In this document: positions 24,128 to 36,200 of the stretch, in pieces | How the letters are laid out: every line of letters starts with the position of its first letter | How positions within the stretch are numbered: position 1 is the stretch's first letter | Source of the DNA: Eupeodes corollae | Taxonomy: Eukaryota; Arthropoda; Insecta; Diptera; Syrphidae | Assembly (NCBI RefSeq): GCF_945859685.1 | Contig: NC_079147.1 | Span: 215,205,578-215,269,577 of the forward strand | DNA length: 64,000 nt | Direction: 5' to 3' | Notes under the pieces: model-generated | What the model was told of the DNA's origin: nothing | Database searches by the model: none | Seen by the model: the letters and a program-made list of their open reading frames with translations, nothing else | Position numbers and translations under genes: made by a program

Positions 24128-24489
24128 CATACATTTTTAGAGAAAAATAAATGTGCAACTAAACTTTTTGAAAAAAAAATCTTTGTGTGATTTCCGATCG
24201 ATCGGTATATAATTTGTATTTCTAATCTTAGGGAATAGTAAAATTTCGATTCAAAAACTTTTCCGGATCGATTTCAATGATAGTATAACTGGCCCCTTAG
24301 TGAGTTTTAGAAAAAACTTTTGGCCATTAAACAAGTCCTCTCTTGCCTAATTGAAAACGTTCTGTAAATGTCGATCATCTCTTGGTTAGATGGCAAAATA
24401 GTACAATATTCATCTCTGTTAGGTACCGGATCATAGAGATTTTAAAGGAGCAGATTAAATTGCAAGTAATGGAACAAAACTGTTCTTGT
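24128..24489. other. Flank of the BEL element, no gene seen
   Basis: Starts with the CATAC target duplication. The rest is unremarkable AT-rich sequence. Confidence 0.5.
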
Positions 24490-25270
24490 TACGTTACAAA
24501 TCCAATATCGGTTCATCCTTAGCTATATGTAAACTTAAGCTAAAGCATAAAACCATAGAGAAAGCAAACCACAGAAAGGCAAACTCTACCCTTTGCCTGT
24601 TACAAAACTGATTTGGCTAAACGCTCAAAGTATAACTAATAGCTCTGTTATGGGTATTCTAACTGCACACTGCTTAAAAGGTAGGCATACTGTCCATCTT
24701 GGAACTCCTGCAAATGATTTCTGTAGAAGCTGCATCGATGAAAACAAGGATTAGTCTGTTTTTCTCCAGTTTTGTTCATGCCCTATCGGCTTTCAATACT
24801 TTCCATTGATCTGATAAATTCTTTCATTAATTGTTCCAAATTGGTTCAAAATAGATCAACGATAGGGAAGACTCTTAGTTTCGGTGCACACTAACTTCAT
24901 TTAAACTTGTGGTGATGCAATTGAATCTTACAGTATTCACGAATCAATTGATACACGCTAGTGCATCATTCTAGGAGGACAAAAACTTGCAGGTTTCTTC
25001 GAGATCACAACGCCAGAACACATGCACTTCCGTCTTTCAGTACATTATTTGTTAGAGTTTCTTGTTTATTTTTATAAACTTTAATTGTTGCAAGCAAAAC
25101 GAGAAGTATAGAAGTGCAAAGACCATTGCGCCACTACTGCGTCATCACATTATTAAAATTACGCAAGTGTGCACTGGGGCTTAGATCCATGTGGTATCAA
25201 AAAGGGGCAACTACTGGTCTACCGGACAGCGGCCATCTCAACCTAACGTTACTTAACCTAGACAAAGATC
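24490..25270 (+). pseudogene. 3' end of an RNase H-type non-LTR element (family A), plus strand
   Basis: Translated across frameshifts it reads like the C-terminal part of the minus-strand copy at 35-38 kb: SLAICKLKLKHKTIEKAN near 24510, then GILTAHCLKGRHTV and GTPANDFCRSCID near 24655-24740. The latter includes the first cysteines of the terminal zinc motif. The untranslated end (25180-25265) matches the reverse complement of the other copy's end (GATCC-TGTGGTATCA-AA-GG) and finishes with CAACCTAACGTTACTTAACCTA, a decayed version of the AACCT-rich tail. Heavily mutated. Confidence 0.75.
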
Positions 25271-25559
25271 ATCCTTCAATTCAATTTGAAAAATAAAAAT
25301 ACAAACAAATTACATTTGTGTTTAAAAAATTATGCAAAAAAATATTTCCCAAATGTACCTAAGATTAATGAGTTCCTGGTAAAGAACTTTTCAAAATGTT
25401 CGTAACATATTGTTCTCCATTGTGCAATAAATTATTGACGATACGCTTTAAATTCTCTTTTTGGTAGCTTTTTCGAAGAGATGGGAGTTTTTGATCTTTG
25501 TAGATGTATGCGAGTTTTTTTGTTTTTACAATAAGCACACACTCAAGATAGGATATTAC
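25271..25559. other. Short AT-rich spacer between element remnants
   Basis: No feature recognised between the family A tail and the Jockey-like remnant. Confidence 0.4.
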
Positions 25560-27040
25560 TACTTTTATAATGAAGACACAATGTGAGCACTAGGAAAAGG
25601 AGAGAAGGGTTGAAAGGAGATGTCGGTGCACATTGGTTTTGAATTCCTGAATATTGCAATAGCTGGGAAAGACAGAGTGTGGTAAGGCATTCCACATTCG
25701 CGTAGTACGGCTAAAGAACGACTCTCTATATTTATCAGTACGACCGTAGTTGGACTCGAGGGTATACTGATAAGCTTTCCTAGAATCGCGAGTATTACGG
25801 TTGATCTCTTTAAGGGAAGGAATGCAGTTGGCTATTTCACTACAGCATAAACCGTTAAAATAACGCTAAAAATGGGTCAGACAGAAACTTTACGACGATG
25901 TTCAAGCGAAGTAAATGAACTTATGATATTATCATCTATCAATTTAAATGCTCTAGATTAATATTATCCAGGCGTAAGTAAGTTGCAGGAGCACCAGCCC
26001 AGAAATGGGAGTTATACTCAACCTTTTACGTATAAAAGTCTTGTAAATAACAGCCAGATCAGAAGAGGTGAAATATTTCTTGCATCGCCTACGGAAACCC
26101 AAACACCTTGCGGCATTTTTGACGACGTATTTGATCGTATCACAAGAGGTGGTTGGTGACACACAAACCAAGAATATCGAGGTGTTCAGTCTCCTCGATG
26201 CAAGTGCCATCCATGGATAATGGCAATACAAGACAGCATGGTGTATTCGAAGTATAAAATTCTATTGTTTTTTTTTAATCTCCATTGAACAATGCTGTTT
26301 AGGTCGAAATTTAATGAACTTATCATATTTTGTAGTTGCAGTTCCACATCCGAAGAAGAGGGATGTGAATCTGAAAACGAATATGAAAAGCTAATAGCAC
26401 TATCGTCAGCGGAACAATGTATTGGATTAGATGTTTGCCGACAGGAGATAATTAATAAAAATGAGAAAGAGTGTTGGAGATAGAACAGAGCCCTGGGGCA
26501 AACCAGTATTTATTTTATGGTTTTCAAACTTGTATCCTTCTAATACTACAAGTATTGAACGATCCGAAAGGTAATTACTAATCCAATGAAGCAGGGATTT
26601 ATGAAAACTGAAACCGAAAGCACCCAATTTCAATTGAGAAAGCCGTACTGACGGTCATTAAGAGCTTTCGATCTTTAAGATATTTATTGAGCTGATAATG
26701 CATTTTTACATTCTCTCGGAATGAGACCTGAGGAGTGGGACAGCTGAAAAAGCTTACGCAGTGGTTTTACCATCATTGAAGAACATCTCTTCAGAATAAT
26801 AGCTTTGATACCATTCGGACCAGTGGATTGTTGTATGTTTAGATCTTTGAGGACTCTTGCCACAGTAAGAATGCGAAAAAGATTGGTCCCATAGAATCAC
26901 TAATTCGTTTAAGTACAGGCGGAGTCATAACACTCACTGGCAGTGTAGAATTGGCGGTGAACTGCCTGGCAAAGAGATTCGCTTTCTCTAAAGAACTAAC
27001 AAAAGGAGAGTCTTTGACAACGAGCGTAGGAACCGATACC
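25560..27040 (-). pseudogene. Jockey/CR1-like non-LTR retrotransposon remnant (family D)
   Basis: Reading the minus strand from 27040 downward, the blocks occur in normal RT order. An endonuclease-RT linker comes first, then STGPNGIKAIILKRC (about 26830-26790). The catalytic-region block TGLPQGSVLSPTLFLIFIN lies in the open frame at 26427-26633. The thumb region AVIYKTFIR and SHFWAGAP is near 26060-25980, and HRRKV followed by a C-terminal RTTRMWNALP-like block is near 25900-25700. The order is complete but the frame is broken repeatedly. The same family occurs at 59452-60960 and, as a tail only, at 49278-49580. Confidence 0.8.
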
Positions 27041-30000
27041 AGTTAAAAATGTAAATATGCTCTATGCCCTTTAATGTACATCGAGCGAAAGCTAAATCAA
27101 ATCCATACATTTTAAATTATGACAACGACTTTAAAGAACTTCACGAAGAATTAAAAACAATTTCAATTTTATTAAATAAAATATTTACATTTATTTTCAA
27201 ACTTTTTTCTGGTTTTCTTACCATTTGTTTATTTTTTTCTTCTATTTTTTACTTTTCTTAGCGCATTAAAATCCAGTTCTCAGCGCATTCATACAATCAA
27301 TTTATTTCTATCTGTTTTTGGGCTTCTTAAACTATTGTTATTATTATTTTCTCTTTAATCTCAAGTTTAAATTTCAATTTACACCTTTTATTTTGAATCA
27401 TTATTCTGGTAAATATTATATTTTTTTCAGTTTTTTTTTTTCATTTTAATTGAACTATATTTTATTAATTAATTATTTTTTCTTTGTATAATCTTATTTT
27501 TGTAAATTCTTATTCTTAAGGGGTAAAATAGAAAAAGAGTCTACTCATTTTATATATAAATTTAAAATGTATACATATATATATCTATATTTATTTAATT
27601 TTAATTAAATTCATTTTCAATATAATAATTTTATACAAGTTAAATATAGGTATAATTACGGAATAACATATACCTACATTTAATTTAATTATTTTCTAGA
27701 TCTACATTAACTTGACCTGTTTTGTATTTTTTTTTGATGGATTTAATTAGTTTTTACTTTTTGAAAATAAAGGAAATATTTTTTCTAGGATAACGTTAAC
27801 GAATTGGTATTTTGTTTAAAATCTTTTTTAATTATTTTATAATGAACTCTGCAGGTATTGTTATAATTTGTATGTCAAAATTTACTTTTATTTATTTATA
27901 GGTACTTAAAGTGTAAATTTATAACAATACAAAAATTATGGAAGTAACAAACATTGAGTTAGGAGATTTTGTTTTGATTTTAACAAAACATAAAAGTTCT
28001 GTTAAAAGGAATTTGTGTTCTTTAATTTGTATGGTTAATTTTAAAAAGATAAGCACAAGACATCTATACATAATTGAATTGAGATTTAATAGACATATTT
28101 AATTGTATTATTATTTTTTGTTTTTACTAACTTATCATCACTCTCAATGTTAGTCACTTCCAACTTTTGAATAAAATCAAAATTCAAATAAATTTTGTCA
28201 TTGATTCTGAAATAGTTTTCCTTTTTACAAAATAAATATTTTTTTAAACTACTTTATACAGTTTTACCTTGATTTTCTATTTTTCTTTTCTTTTTTCTTC
28301 ATTGGAAATTTATGAAAGTAATTTTTTATGTATATTCAATGCTTGAGATTTAATAGAAAAACAGGAGTTAAATACATTATTATTTTTTTTATAGTAACAA
28401 AAGTCGATATAAAAATAAATATTATCTTTTAGTTTACATTATTTATTGTTTAATTATAGGTTAAATAACTTTCAATACATTTTTTTTAAGTTCTAATTTT
28501 ATTTTTTTTTAAATTTTTAATTACAAGCTTTATTTTTGTTAGTATACATTTACATATTGGTAAGAAATTTGTAGAGAAAACAAAATCAAGCAAAACAAAT
28601 GATAAATACAAATTTAAAAATAAAATGAGTAGATAGAAAAAAAAGTTTTTGTATCAAACTTAAGATTCAAAAAAAAAAAAATACTTAAAAGAAAATAATA
28701 ATTAAAATTAAAAAAAGTGAAATGCAAGACTTGATAGATTTAACGTGAGATGGTATTGAAAGAGTTTGGCAGGGGTTTAATGGTTCTATTAACAAAAATT
28801 GAAAAGAATTAACACCGTTAATTTGTCACTATTGTTGTTTAAATGCTATTTATTCGTTTCACGTTGCAAACACAACGGTTTCTAATGGTTAAACTAATTG
28901 GATGTTTTTCTGTAGAACGTATAGCAAATCAGTTTTTTAATCGCTCAGGCTCTAGCTCAATTTACACCTGGGCTGGGTAAGTTTGCTTGAATCAATACAA
29001 AGATTGTCTTTCAAGGTTTAAATGAATGCTGCTTGTCTTGGCATGGTTGATTTGGCTTGCGTGGCTATTTATGGGGAGAGAGGGTTGATGACAGCCTTAT
29101 ACAGGCAGAAAAAGTGTCTTTGACTAACACATGATGCTGTCAATTCTCTATTTAAAAAAAAATTAAAGCCAAATTCTTCAGCTGTTCTAAGTATTTTTGG
29201 ACTAGTAAAAAGAAGACAGACAAAAAGAAACCATAACCAGGCGACTGTAGAAGAATAGAAATCAATAATACAAAAGAGTTACAGAGTTGCCATTATTAAA
29301 TCATTCTTGAATTCTGCTACCAAAGTTGTCAAGTTAAGTCGAATCAACAAGTTAAAATATATCAAAAACTATTAAATGTAGATTTCTATCGTCCATTAGA
29401 TCCCGAAAGCCTAAACAAGAAACATTGGGCATTCAAAGAGTCATCGCAATTGCTGAGTTAATGACCAGTTACAGCTTTTATTGGTTTTCATAATTGAAAC
29501 CAATCCTTAGAGTTTTTGTTTGACATGATGGTTATTTCATTTTATTTAAGAATTTCTGTCATTGGACACAAATTTCCTGATTGAATTCTATCATTTTCTG
29601 ATTTAAATAAAAAATGTGAGGTTAAAGTTGTTCATTGAAAGGAAAACTGATACGTGGCAACACAAAAGCTGCTCGTTGGAGAAGATGATACCATTAAGCA
29701 TTTTAAAATCAACTAAATGAAAAGTTCTGGGTTAAATAAAGTATTCTTTTCAGAAAAAAAAATCTACATCTTTTAACCTTCATCATTAATAGTTAACATT
29801 AAAAATTGGAATCTCTTAATAGCTTTTAAATCCCAAAACAAAATTTTAAATGACGAAAACTACTGACAGTTATAACTATTCCCTTATAAAAAAATTTCAA
29901 TACATTAATTCTTGAATTAAATTGGAAAGAAAAAAAGAGGTCCATGAATATTGTTGTAGATTTCAAGGCGGTAAAATGTATTCTAATCAAAATTGGATGG

Positions 30001-32974
30001 TATATTCAGTTGTAAGAAACAAAGGCGACCACTATAAAACAAAATGGGTTTGGAATGGTTTGACAAGTTTAAAAAAATATATTTGACTGATACTTGAAGT
30101 AATAATAAATCAAGACACTCATGGCCAATTTTTGACAAAGTTCTAACCCCTGCATCTTTTTTTATGGACAAATTAGAAGCCCATAAAGTTCTACCTTTTT
30201 TCTTCATCAAATTTTAAACCGTTAGAACTAGTAGTTAGATCTCAGTTTGAGTTTGAACTTAGGTATTATTAGACCCTTAAGTTGGCTGAAATGAAATCTT
30301 GGAATAAATTTGGTACTAGAAGAATTTTGAATGTGACAATTTTTTAGTAGGTTTTGAATACTACAACAACAACTTGATTGTTCTTCCACAGCGAAGGATT
30401 TACATAATACGGGTGCCAACCGATCATCAGATTTCTTTATTTTTGACAAACTGGACGTTTAGATATTTGTGATTTCAAAAAAACATTTGCTCCTTTAGAT
30501 ATATTTTTTTTGTTTTAAAACTAACCGAGGCCTAAGTGACATTATGTCGCCGAGTATGAATAGGGTAACTCACTCGAAACCTAACAGTAGCCAAGACTAA
30601 AATTCTCTCACCCGTTAACTTAAATTGTGGAACGACACGACGAAAACATTAAGTTTTTGGGCAGCTTTAAGGTCCCTGAAATACACATCGCAGGCAAGGG
30701 CGGAATGAGATCAGGGGGGTCAGAAACTTATCATAAAGATGAGTTTTTGGGCACCACTTAAAAATGTTCTTTAATGTTCTCTTAAGGAGTAAGGTGTATC
30801 TTAACCAATACACTTCCATATTTCAAGGACTAAAGTGATAACTTTATTTATATTATTTTAGACTACTTTCTTCATATGAAAACATTCCAAGATTTCAAAA
30901 GTTTTCTATATATGCCATATTTAAGAGCGAAATTACAATAGTGTAGAGCTGGTTTTTTAGTGCATTTCTTGGAGAAATTATGTTAAAACGTAGCTTTCTC
31001 CAAAAAATAACTTATTCTGTCCTTGTTGACATTTCTATAAATGTGAAAACGCTACAAAAATATAGTTGCAAAAACAAAGAAAATAAGAAAGTTTTCCAGA
31101 AATATGTTATCTTTTTCGTTGGAAAATAAAAAGAATGTATTGTATTTGGAGTCAATTTTCGGGAGTCTATTATTACTATCGTCATGAATCTGTTTACTCG
31201 TTTATTCGAGTTATTGCTAAAGGACACATTCTTAAAAATTGCTGTTTTGCGTGAAGCTTTTGAAAATACTTCCATTTTTAAGAAACATACAAATCGTATA
31301 GAGAGAAAAATGTGGGGTTGTTGAATTTAAGTTAATAGGTAAATTTAAGTACATAAATCTTCTTAAAATTAAATAAAAACAAATTAAGATAAACAAATAA
31401 GTTGAGAAGAAACTTTAGTATGTCATTCACAAATTCAACGTTGCAGAATCTCTTTTCACTTCAGTTCTTGAGAGATTCAAAGCTTTTACATTTAGATATG
31501 AAAAGTTCATTATGTGTGACTTTTGGTGCTTTTGGGACATTGATATTTTTGAAATTCATGTTTCAATCTGACTTTTAGAGCATCCAAAAGCAAATTCACT
31601 GTAAAAAGTAGATTTTTTGAAGATCTTAAAAGTTCTTTTATTCAATAGAATAAATCAATTTTGAAAATAAAAACCACCAACACCTTAAAGAAGTTTTGGT
31701 GAATATCGTTAAATTAATAACAAAGGTTTAAATTAAATCTTTATGAATAAAACTTAACTATATAAAACATGACCCCCCCTGGATCGTCCCTTAGTGAAAA
31801 GTTGATGAATTTGTGCTATTGGAATAGGGCTAGATTTCCAATTTATATTATTTTCTTGGCCAAGTCCTCAGTTAAAAGTTTTAGCAACAAATACAAAAAA
31901 AAAATTATCAAGAATACCAGGGGGGTGATGTCAATTATAGCAACAAGATAAGTTTTGAATGAAAGGGAATTCCTACAAAAATTAAAAAAATAATCTTCCA
32001 TTGGGCATGACCCCAAAGACCTCGATACGCCATTGGCCACAAGTTTAGTCACATTGAGCCGAGCAGTCTATTGAAAATATATGAAAACCAAATGAAAAAA
32101 AAGCAACCAAGATCATATTGGAAATAAAACGTTCATACTGTGCATTGGTGCAACAGATTTAAGAACATTGATTAAAATTGAAAACTTCATTTAATAAATT
32201 AAAGAAATCAATGTCGAAACATTAAACCTCTTACTCTTAAACGTGTAGGTTATTCATAAGAATTTTGTTTCATTAAACCGAAATCTAAAGTCCTTAAAAC
32301 CTCATAAATAAATTGTAATCAGTTGATTTAAAGTCAATAAATTATCGAGTTCTCAATATTATTAAAACCATGTTTCAAAGATGAACCACAAGTTATTAAA
32401 TTGAGTTTTAAATTAATTCCAGAAATTTTTGAAGAAACTGGACAAAATACAACTAAATTCAAGCCAAGTCTTGGTATTAATTTTCCCTAACAAAAAGTAG
32501 GACTTCAGACCAAAACGGAAGTTACTAAGGTCTCGGAAGGTAGGTAGTCTACAAAACTGCTAAAAATAAGAAAAACATTTTAATTTATATTTCTCTACCC
32601 TAATTCCCAATTGCCTTAAATGCTATATAATTTGTTTTCAAGTCTTAAGTGTGAATTGGTTGTGTTAAGAAAAATAAAAATAAAAACAAAATAAATTGAA
32701 TTAAAATAATAAAAAATAAACTAAAAACTAAAAACTAAACAAACTATAGACTTATTGTTATCCTTTCTTACCTTATATTTTTATTATTTGTTTTCCGTTT
32801 CCGTTTCCGTTTTTGTTTGTTTTTCCTTTTCCTTTTTCTATTTTTGTTTTATATAAATTTCTTGCTGGTTGCTTTTTTTTTGTGTGTGTATTCTTTTGCT
32901 CAAATCCTTACTCTTTAGTCCATATTATTATTTTATATACGTAACAGTCTGTGATGGGCATTATTGGAGAAATT
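27041..32974. other. Long AT-rich region, no gene seen
   Basis: This stretch lies downstream of the dpr stop codon and probably includes its 3' untranslated region at the right edge; no polyadenylation site can be singled out. Between 27.2 and 28.7 kb the sequence is very rich in T runs. The TTTCCG-type short repeat near 32793-32815 and a dispersed repeat at 29463-29612 are the only structures noted. Small open frames here show no family resemblance. Confidence 0.45.
29463..29612. repeat. Dispersed repeat, copy 2 (pairs with 17527-17690)
   Basis: Shares ordered blocks with the segment just left of the BEL element: ACCAGTTACAGCT, TTTTCATAATTGAAA, ATTTCTGTCATTGG and CTGATTGAA. It is in the same orientation and diverged. 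Confidence 0.45.
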
Positions 32975-33243
32975 TCATCTATCGATTCGATGCAGGCTAC
33001 CCATTAAGTTAAACATTGTCGTTAGAAGCCACGCCAATGATCCTTTCCGATGGCATAAGAACTCGACCATTGCACTCAAACGGAAAATGCGATTGAGCAT
33101 AGGATGACTATTGGCTTTGCTGGTGCTTGCTCCGGCAGAAACGCTTATGCTGCTACTGCTGCTACTCACGCCACTGCTATTGATGCCACCTTCTCCTTCC
33201 GCCATACTTCGGTTGGCATGTTGCATTGCAGCGGGTTTTTCTC
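32975..33243 (-). CDS. dpr19: dpr exon 6: C-terminal tail and stop
   Basis: The acceptor is TATTTCCAG at 33252-33244. The exon completes G316 and encodes residues 317-404. It opens with EKPAAMQHANRS, a motif that follows Ig 2 in Dpr proteins, then a Ser-rich linker. It ends with a moderately hydrophobic segment (SLAWLLTTMFNLMG) followed by SLHRIDR. That tail is neither a clear transmembrane helix nor a classic GPI signal, so the membrane anchor is unresolved. Confidence 0.9.
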
Positions 33244-36200
33244 CTGGAAATATACAAACAACAACACAAATAAGCAATGAAAAAAAGCTAAATTAGAGAA
33301 AACATAAATTACCCTGTTAAAAACAAATAATCTAACAGAGCTTGGCTGGAAATGGAACTATAGAGGGCTAGAGCTGCAGCTGAGGAAAATGAGGAAAGAA
33401 TGTTGTTTAGGGAGCTCGCTCTCTTTTAAAAATACATATATACGAGTCAAGTATGCATTATAGAACAATAGAATATAACTTAGTTCAAGTTGTGGTGCAG
33501 AATGTTGGCTAGATCCTGGATGGCTCAAGAAGGGTCAAAGGGTAATGTGTATACTGTATACTCTAGATGTATATGAATATGAATATACTCTGTTAAGTGA
33601 ACACTTCTTCCGGATAACAACCGCAGTTATTGTGGTTCAATTGTTTGCAGTAAATTAAAGAGCTGTTACCATCTAGTTTAATGGAAAATCTGTATTTATT
33701 GTTGTAGAAGAGGCGGGCGCAAAAAACCCACCAACACGACTAGAAATAATATTATTTTTGTGTGTGAAAAGGTTTGAAATTTAATGTTTATTTATGTGTG
33801 GGTAGGGTATTTAACTTTTAATTTGAAATTTAGTTTTTAGTAAATACCCATACATATTTGTAGATCTAAAAAAACCTCACAAGTGCTCAAGTTAAACGAA
33901 TTTACCAATACCTTACTTCATTCATTCCCAATAAATAAAACGGGGAATCTGAAGGCATGTATGCACTATATATAGGTCAAAAACCAAATTACGGCCAAGT
34001 GGGTTAATTTGCAATTATATATGCTTGTATACGTTACGCAGAAGTATAATCAAATTTATTATAACGAACAAATAATTACTTTTACATTCATTTTGCAATC
34101 CGATTAATAATATTACAAGTTTTTCTACAAACCGTTGTCTGTCATTACACTTGTCAAACATAATCTAAATTATATATCATTATGTTTTGAACAATAACAT
34201 TTGGACAATTACAAAAGTAATTTTGTTTTTATAACGAAAACATATTGTTTAAAATATCTTGGAATTGGAATTTCATATTTTTGTTGGGGATTGGGTACAT
34301 TTGGAATACATTTCAATCATACATTTGTTTTGTTTATTGTTATGCATTTTTCAAAGTATATTTGTACATTGATATAAAAAAAATGGCAATTTTTACAGGT
34401 AGAGTGACTTTTCTAGGAATTCTATTGATGAACTTGCAAAATCTAAAATTACATTTTTCGAACAAAACAAATATTATGAGATTTCAGTTTGGAGTTAAAA
34501 TAAATGCATTGTAAGATATAAGGAATGCAACAATCAATTGGGCATTGGATTCCAAATGAAAGATATAATGTATATAAGTTTTAACAAAATTGGACAAACA
34601 AAGACTCCTTTAGTTGTTTAAAGTTTGGATTAATCGTACAAGATTCCTTTATTCAAAAAGATGATATTAGTAATTTTAAATTAAGTTCTAATTCTTGATC
34701 AAATAAAATTTTTGCACTTGCTAATATTATATATGGGACTGTCAATTTGTTTGTTTGTTTGCTTGTTTGTAGGTTGTTCACGTCGCAAAGGAGCATTATT
34801 GTTACATGATTTTTCGGGTGGAGGTATTTTAGAGACTGGAGAGTGTTTTAAGCTACTTTTTACAGCTTGAAAACATTTCAATCCTAACTCATTCGAGGAG
34901 ATCCAGTAACACTTGTAATGAGATATTTGAAAATTAGGAGCATATCATTAGGTGCTTCCTTCTTTTAGTCCTATTATCATTGTTTATCATATGGAGTCTC
35001 TAATACCGACATTAAAGCATGAAACTAAGCTGAGACACTAAATAGGAGATGGGCGTTAAAAATTATTTCCGAGGGCTATGGTGATACATATAAAAGATTT
35101 TTGTAATTTAGTAAATGGTTAAATAAATTCTTTCATGGACATCTATAAGTTACATTTTGGAGATTTTTCAATATCACAAAATCTTTTCTTTGGACTGAAT
35201 ACAAAAACTTAAAATATAGTGTACATAATAATGTTAAAACAATAAGTTAATTTTAATAAATGGAAACGGACACACTTAGGCCAGTTTAATGGCCCATTTT
35301 GATACCACATGAATCTTGAGGCTTCCTTCTAGGTTAGGTTAGGTTAAAGTGGCTGTTGGTTGGGAAGTCCAACACACTTAGACCAAAGTATGGTCCCTTG
35401 TGATACCATATGGATCAGTTGATCAGCTTAACTCCTCGAACCAATTGGAGCTCTGAATGAAGCGTAGGAGACAAATAACGTCAGCATTTTTTAGATCGCT
35501 GGTATCGTTGAAGTAGTAGTCTCCAAGGTTGATTCTACGTCTTTGTGATAAGGCAGGACATGTACACAGAAGATGAGAGATTGTCTCCTCCTCCTCTTCA
35601 TCCATGCAACTCCTACAAAAATCATTTGCAGGGGCTCCAAGTCCAATAGCATGCTTTTCTATCAAGCAGTGCCCAGTCAGGACACCAATAACGTAGCTAA
35701 TGTGCAATCTACTCAGAGAGATTAATTGTTTTGAGCGCCTAGCGCTAAGATGGTGGTGGTGTTATTCCACTTGAAGTTTGTTTTCTCTATGGTATCTTGA
35801 TTTATCATGAGTTTACATGTAGTTAAGGGGATACCTATGCTAGCATTGTGAGCCAGCAGAGGTAAAGTTGTTCCGCTTTTTGCAAGTTCGTCAGCTCTGC
35901 AATTTCCTGGAATGTCTCTATGACCCGGCACCCAGAAAAGGTGAATGTTGAACTGTGTAGCCATATCCTTAAGAGATGATCGACAATTTAGGGCTGTTAG
36001 TGAGTTAGTGGAGACAGAGTCTAGGCACTTTAACGCAGCAGAAGATACGTATATCATTAGCGTTTTCTCTAAGCCATGTTAGGACTTCTTTTATAGCCAG
36101 GATTTCAGCTTGGAACACGCTACAATGATCGGGTAGACAAAAGTTTAGTCTATCTCAGTATACAATCTCATCCTCTGTTTTTGATCCGTCTGTATAAATA

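Noticed and set aside
33111..33296. Leu-rich 61-residue plus-strand frame resembling a signal peptide
   Set aside because: It is the antisense of the Ser-rich tail in dpr exon 6.
35330..35346. Interstitial telomeric repeat (TTAGG-like)
   Set aside because: Only about three units, located exactly at the 3' end of a retrotransposon, so it is better read as the element's tail.
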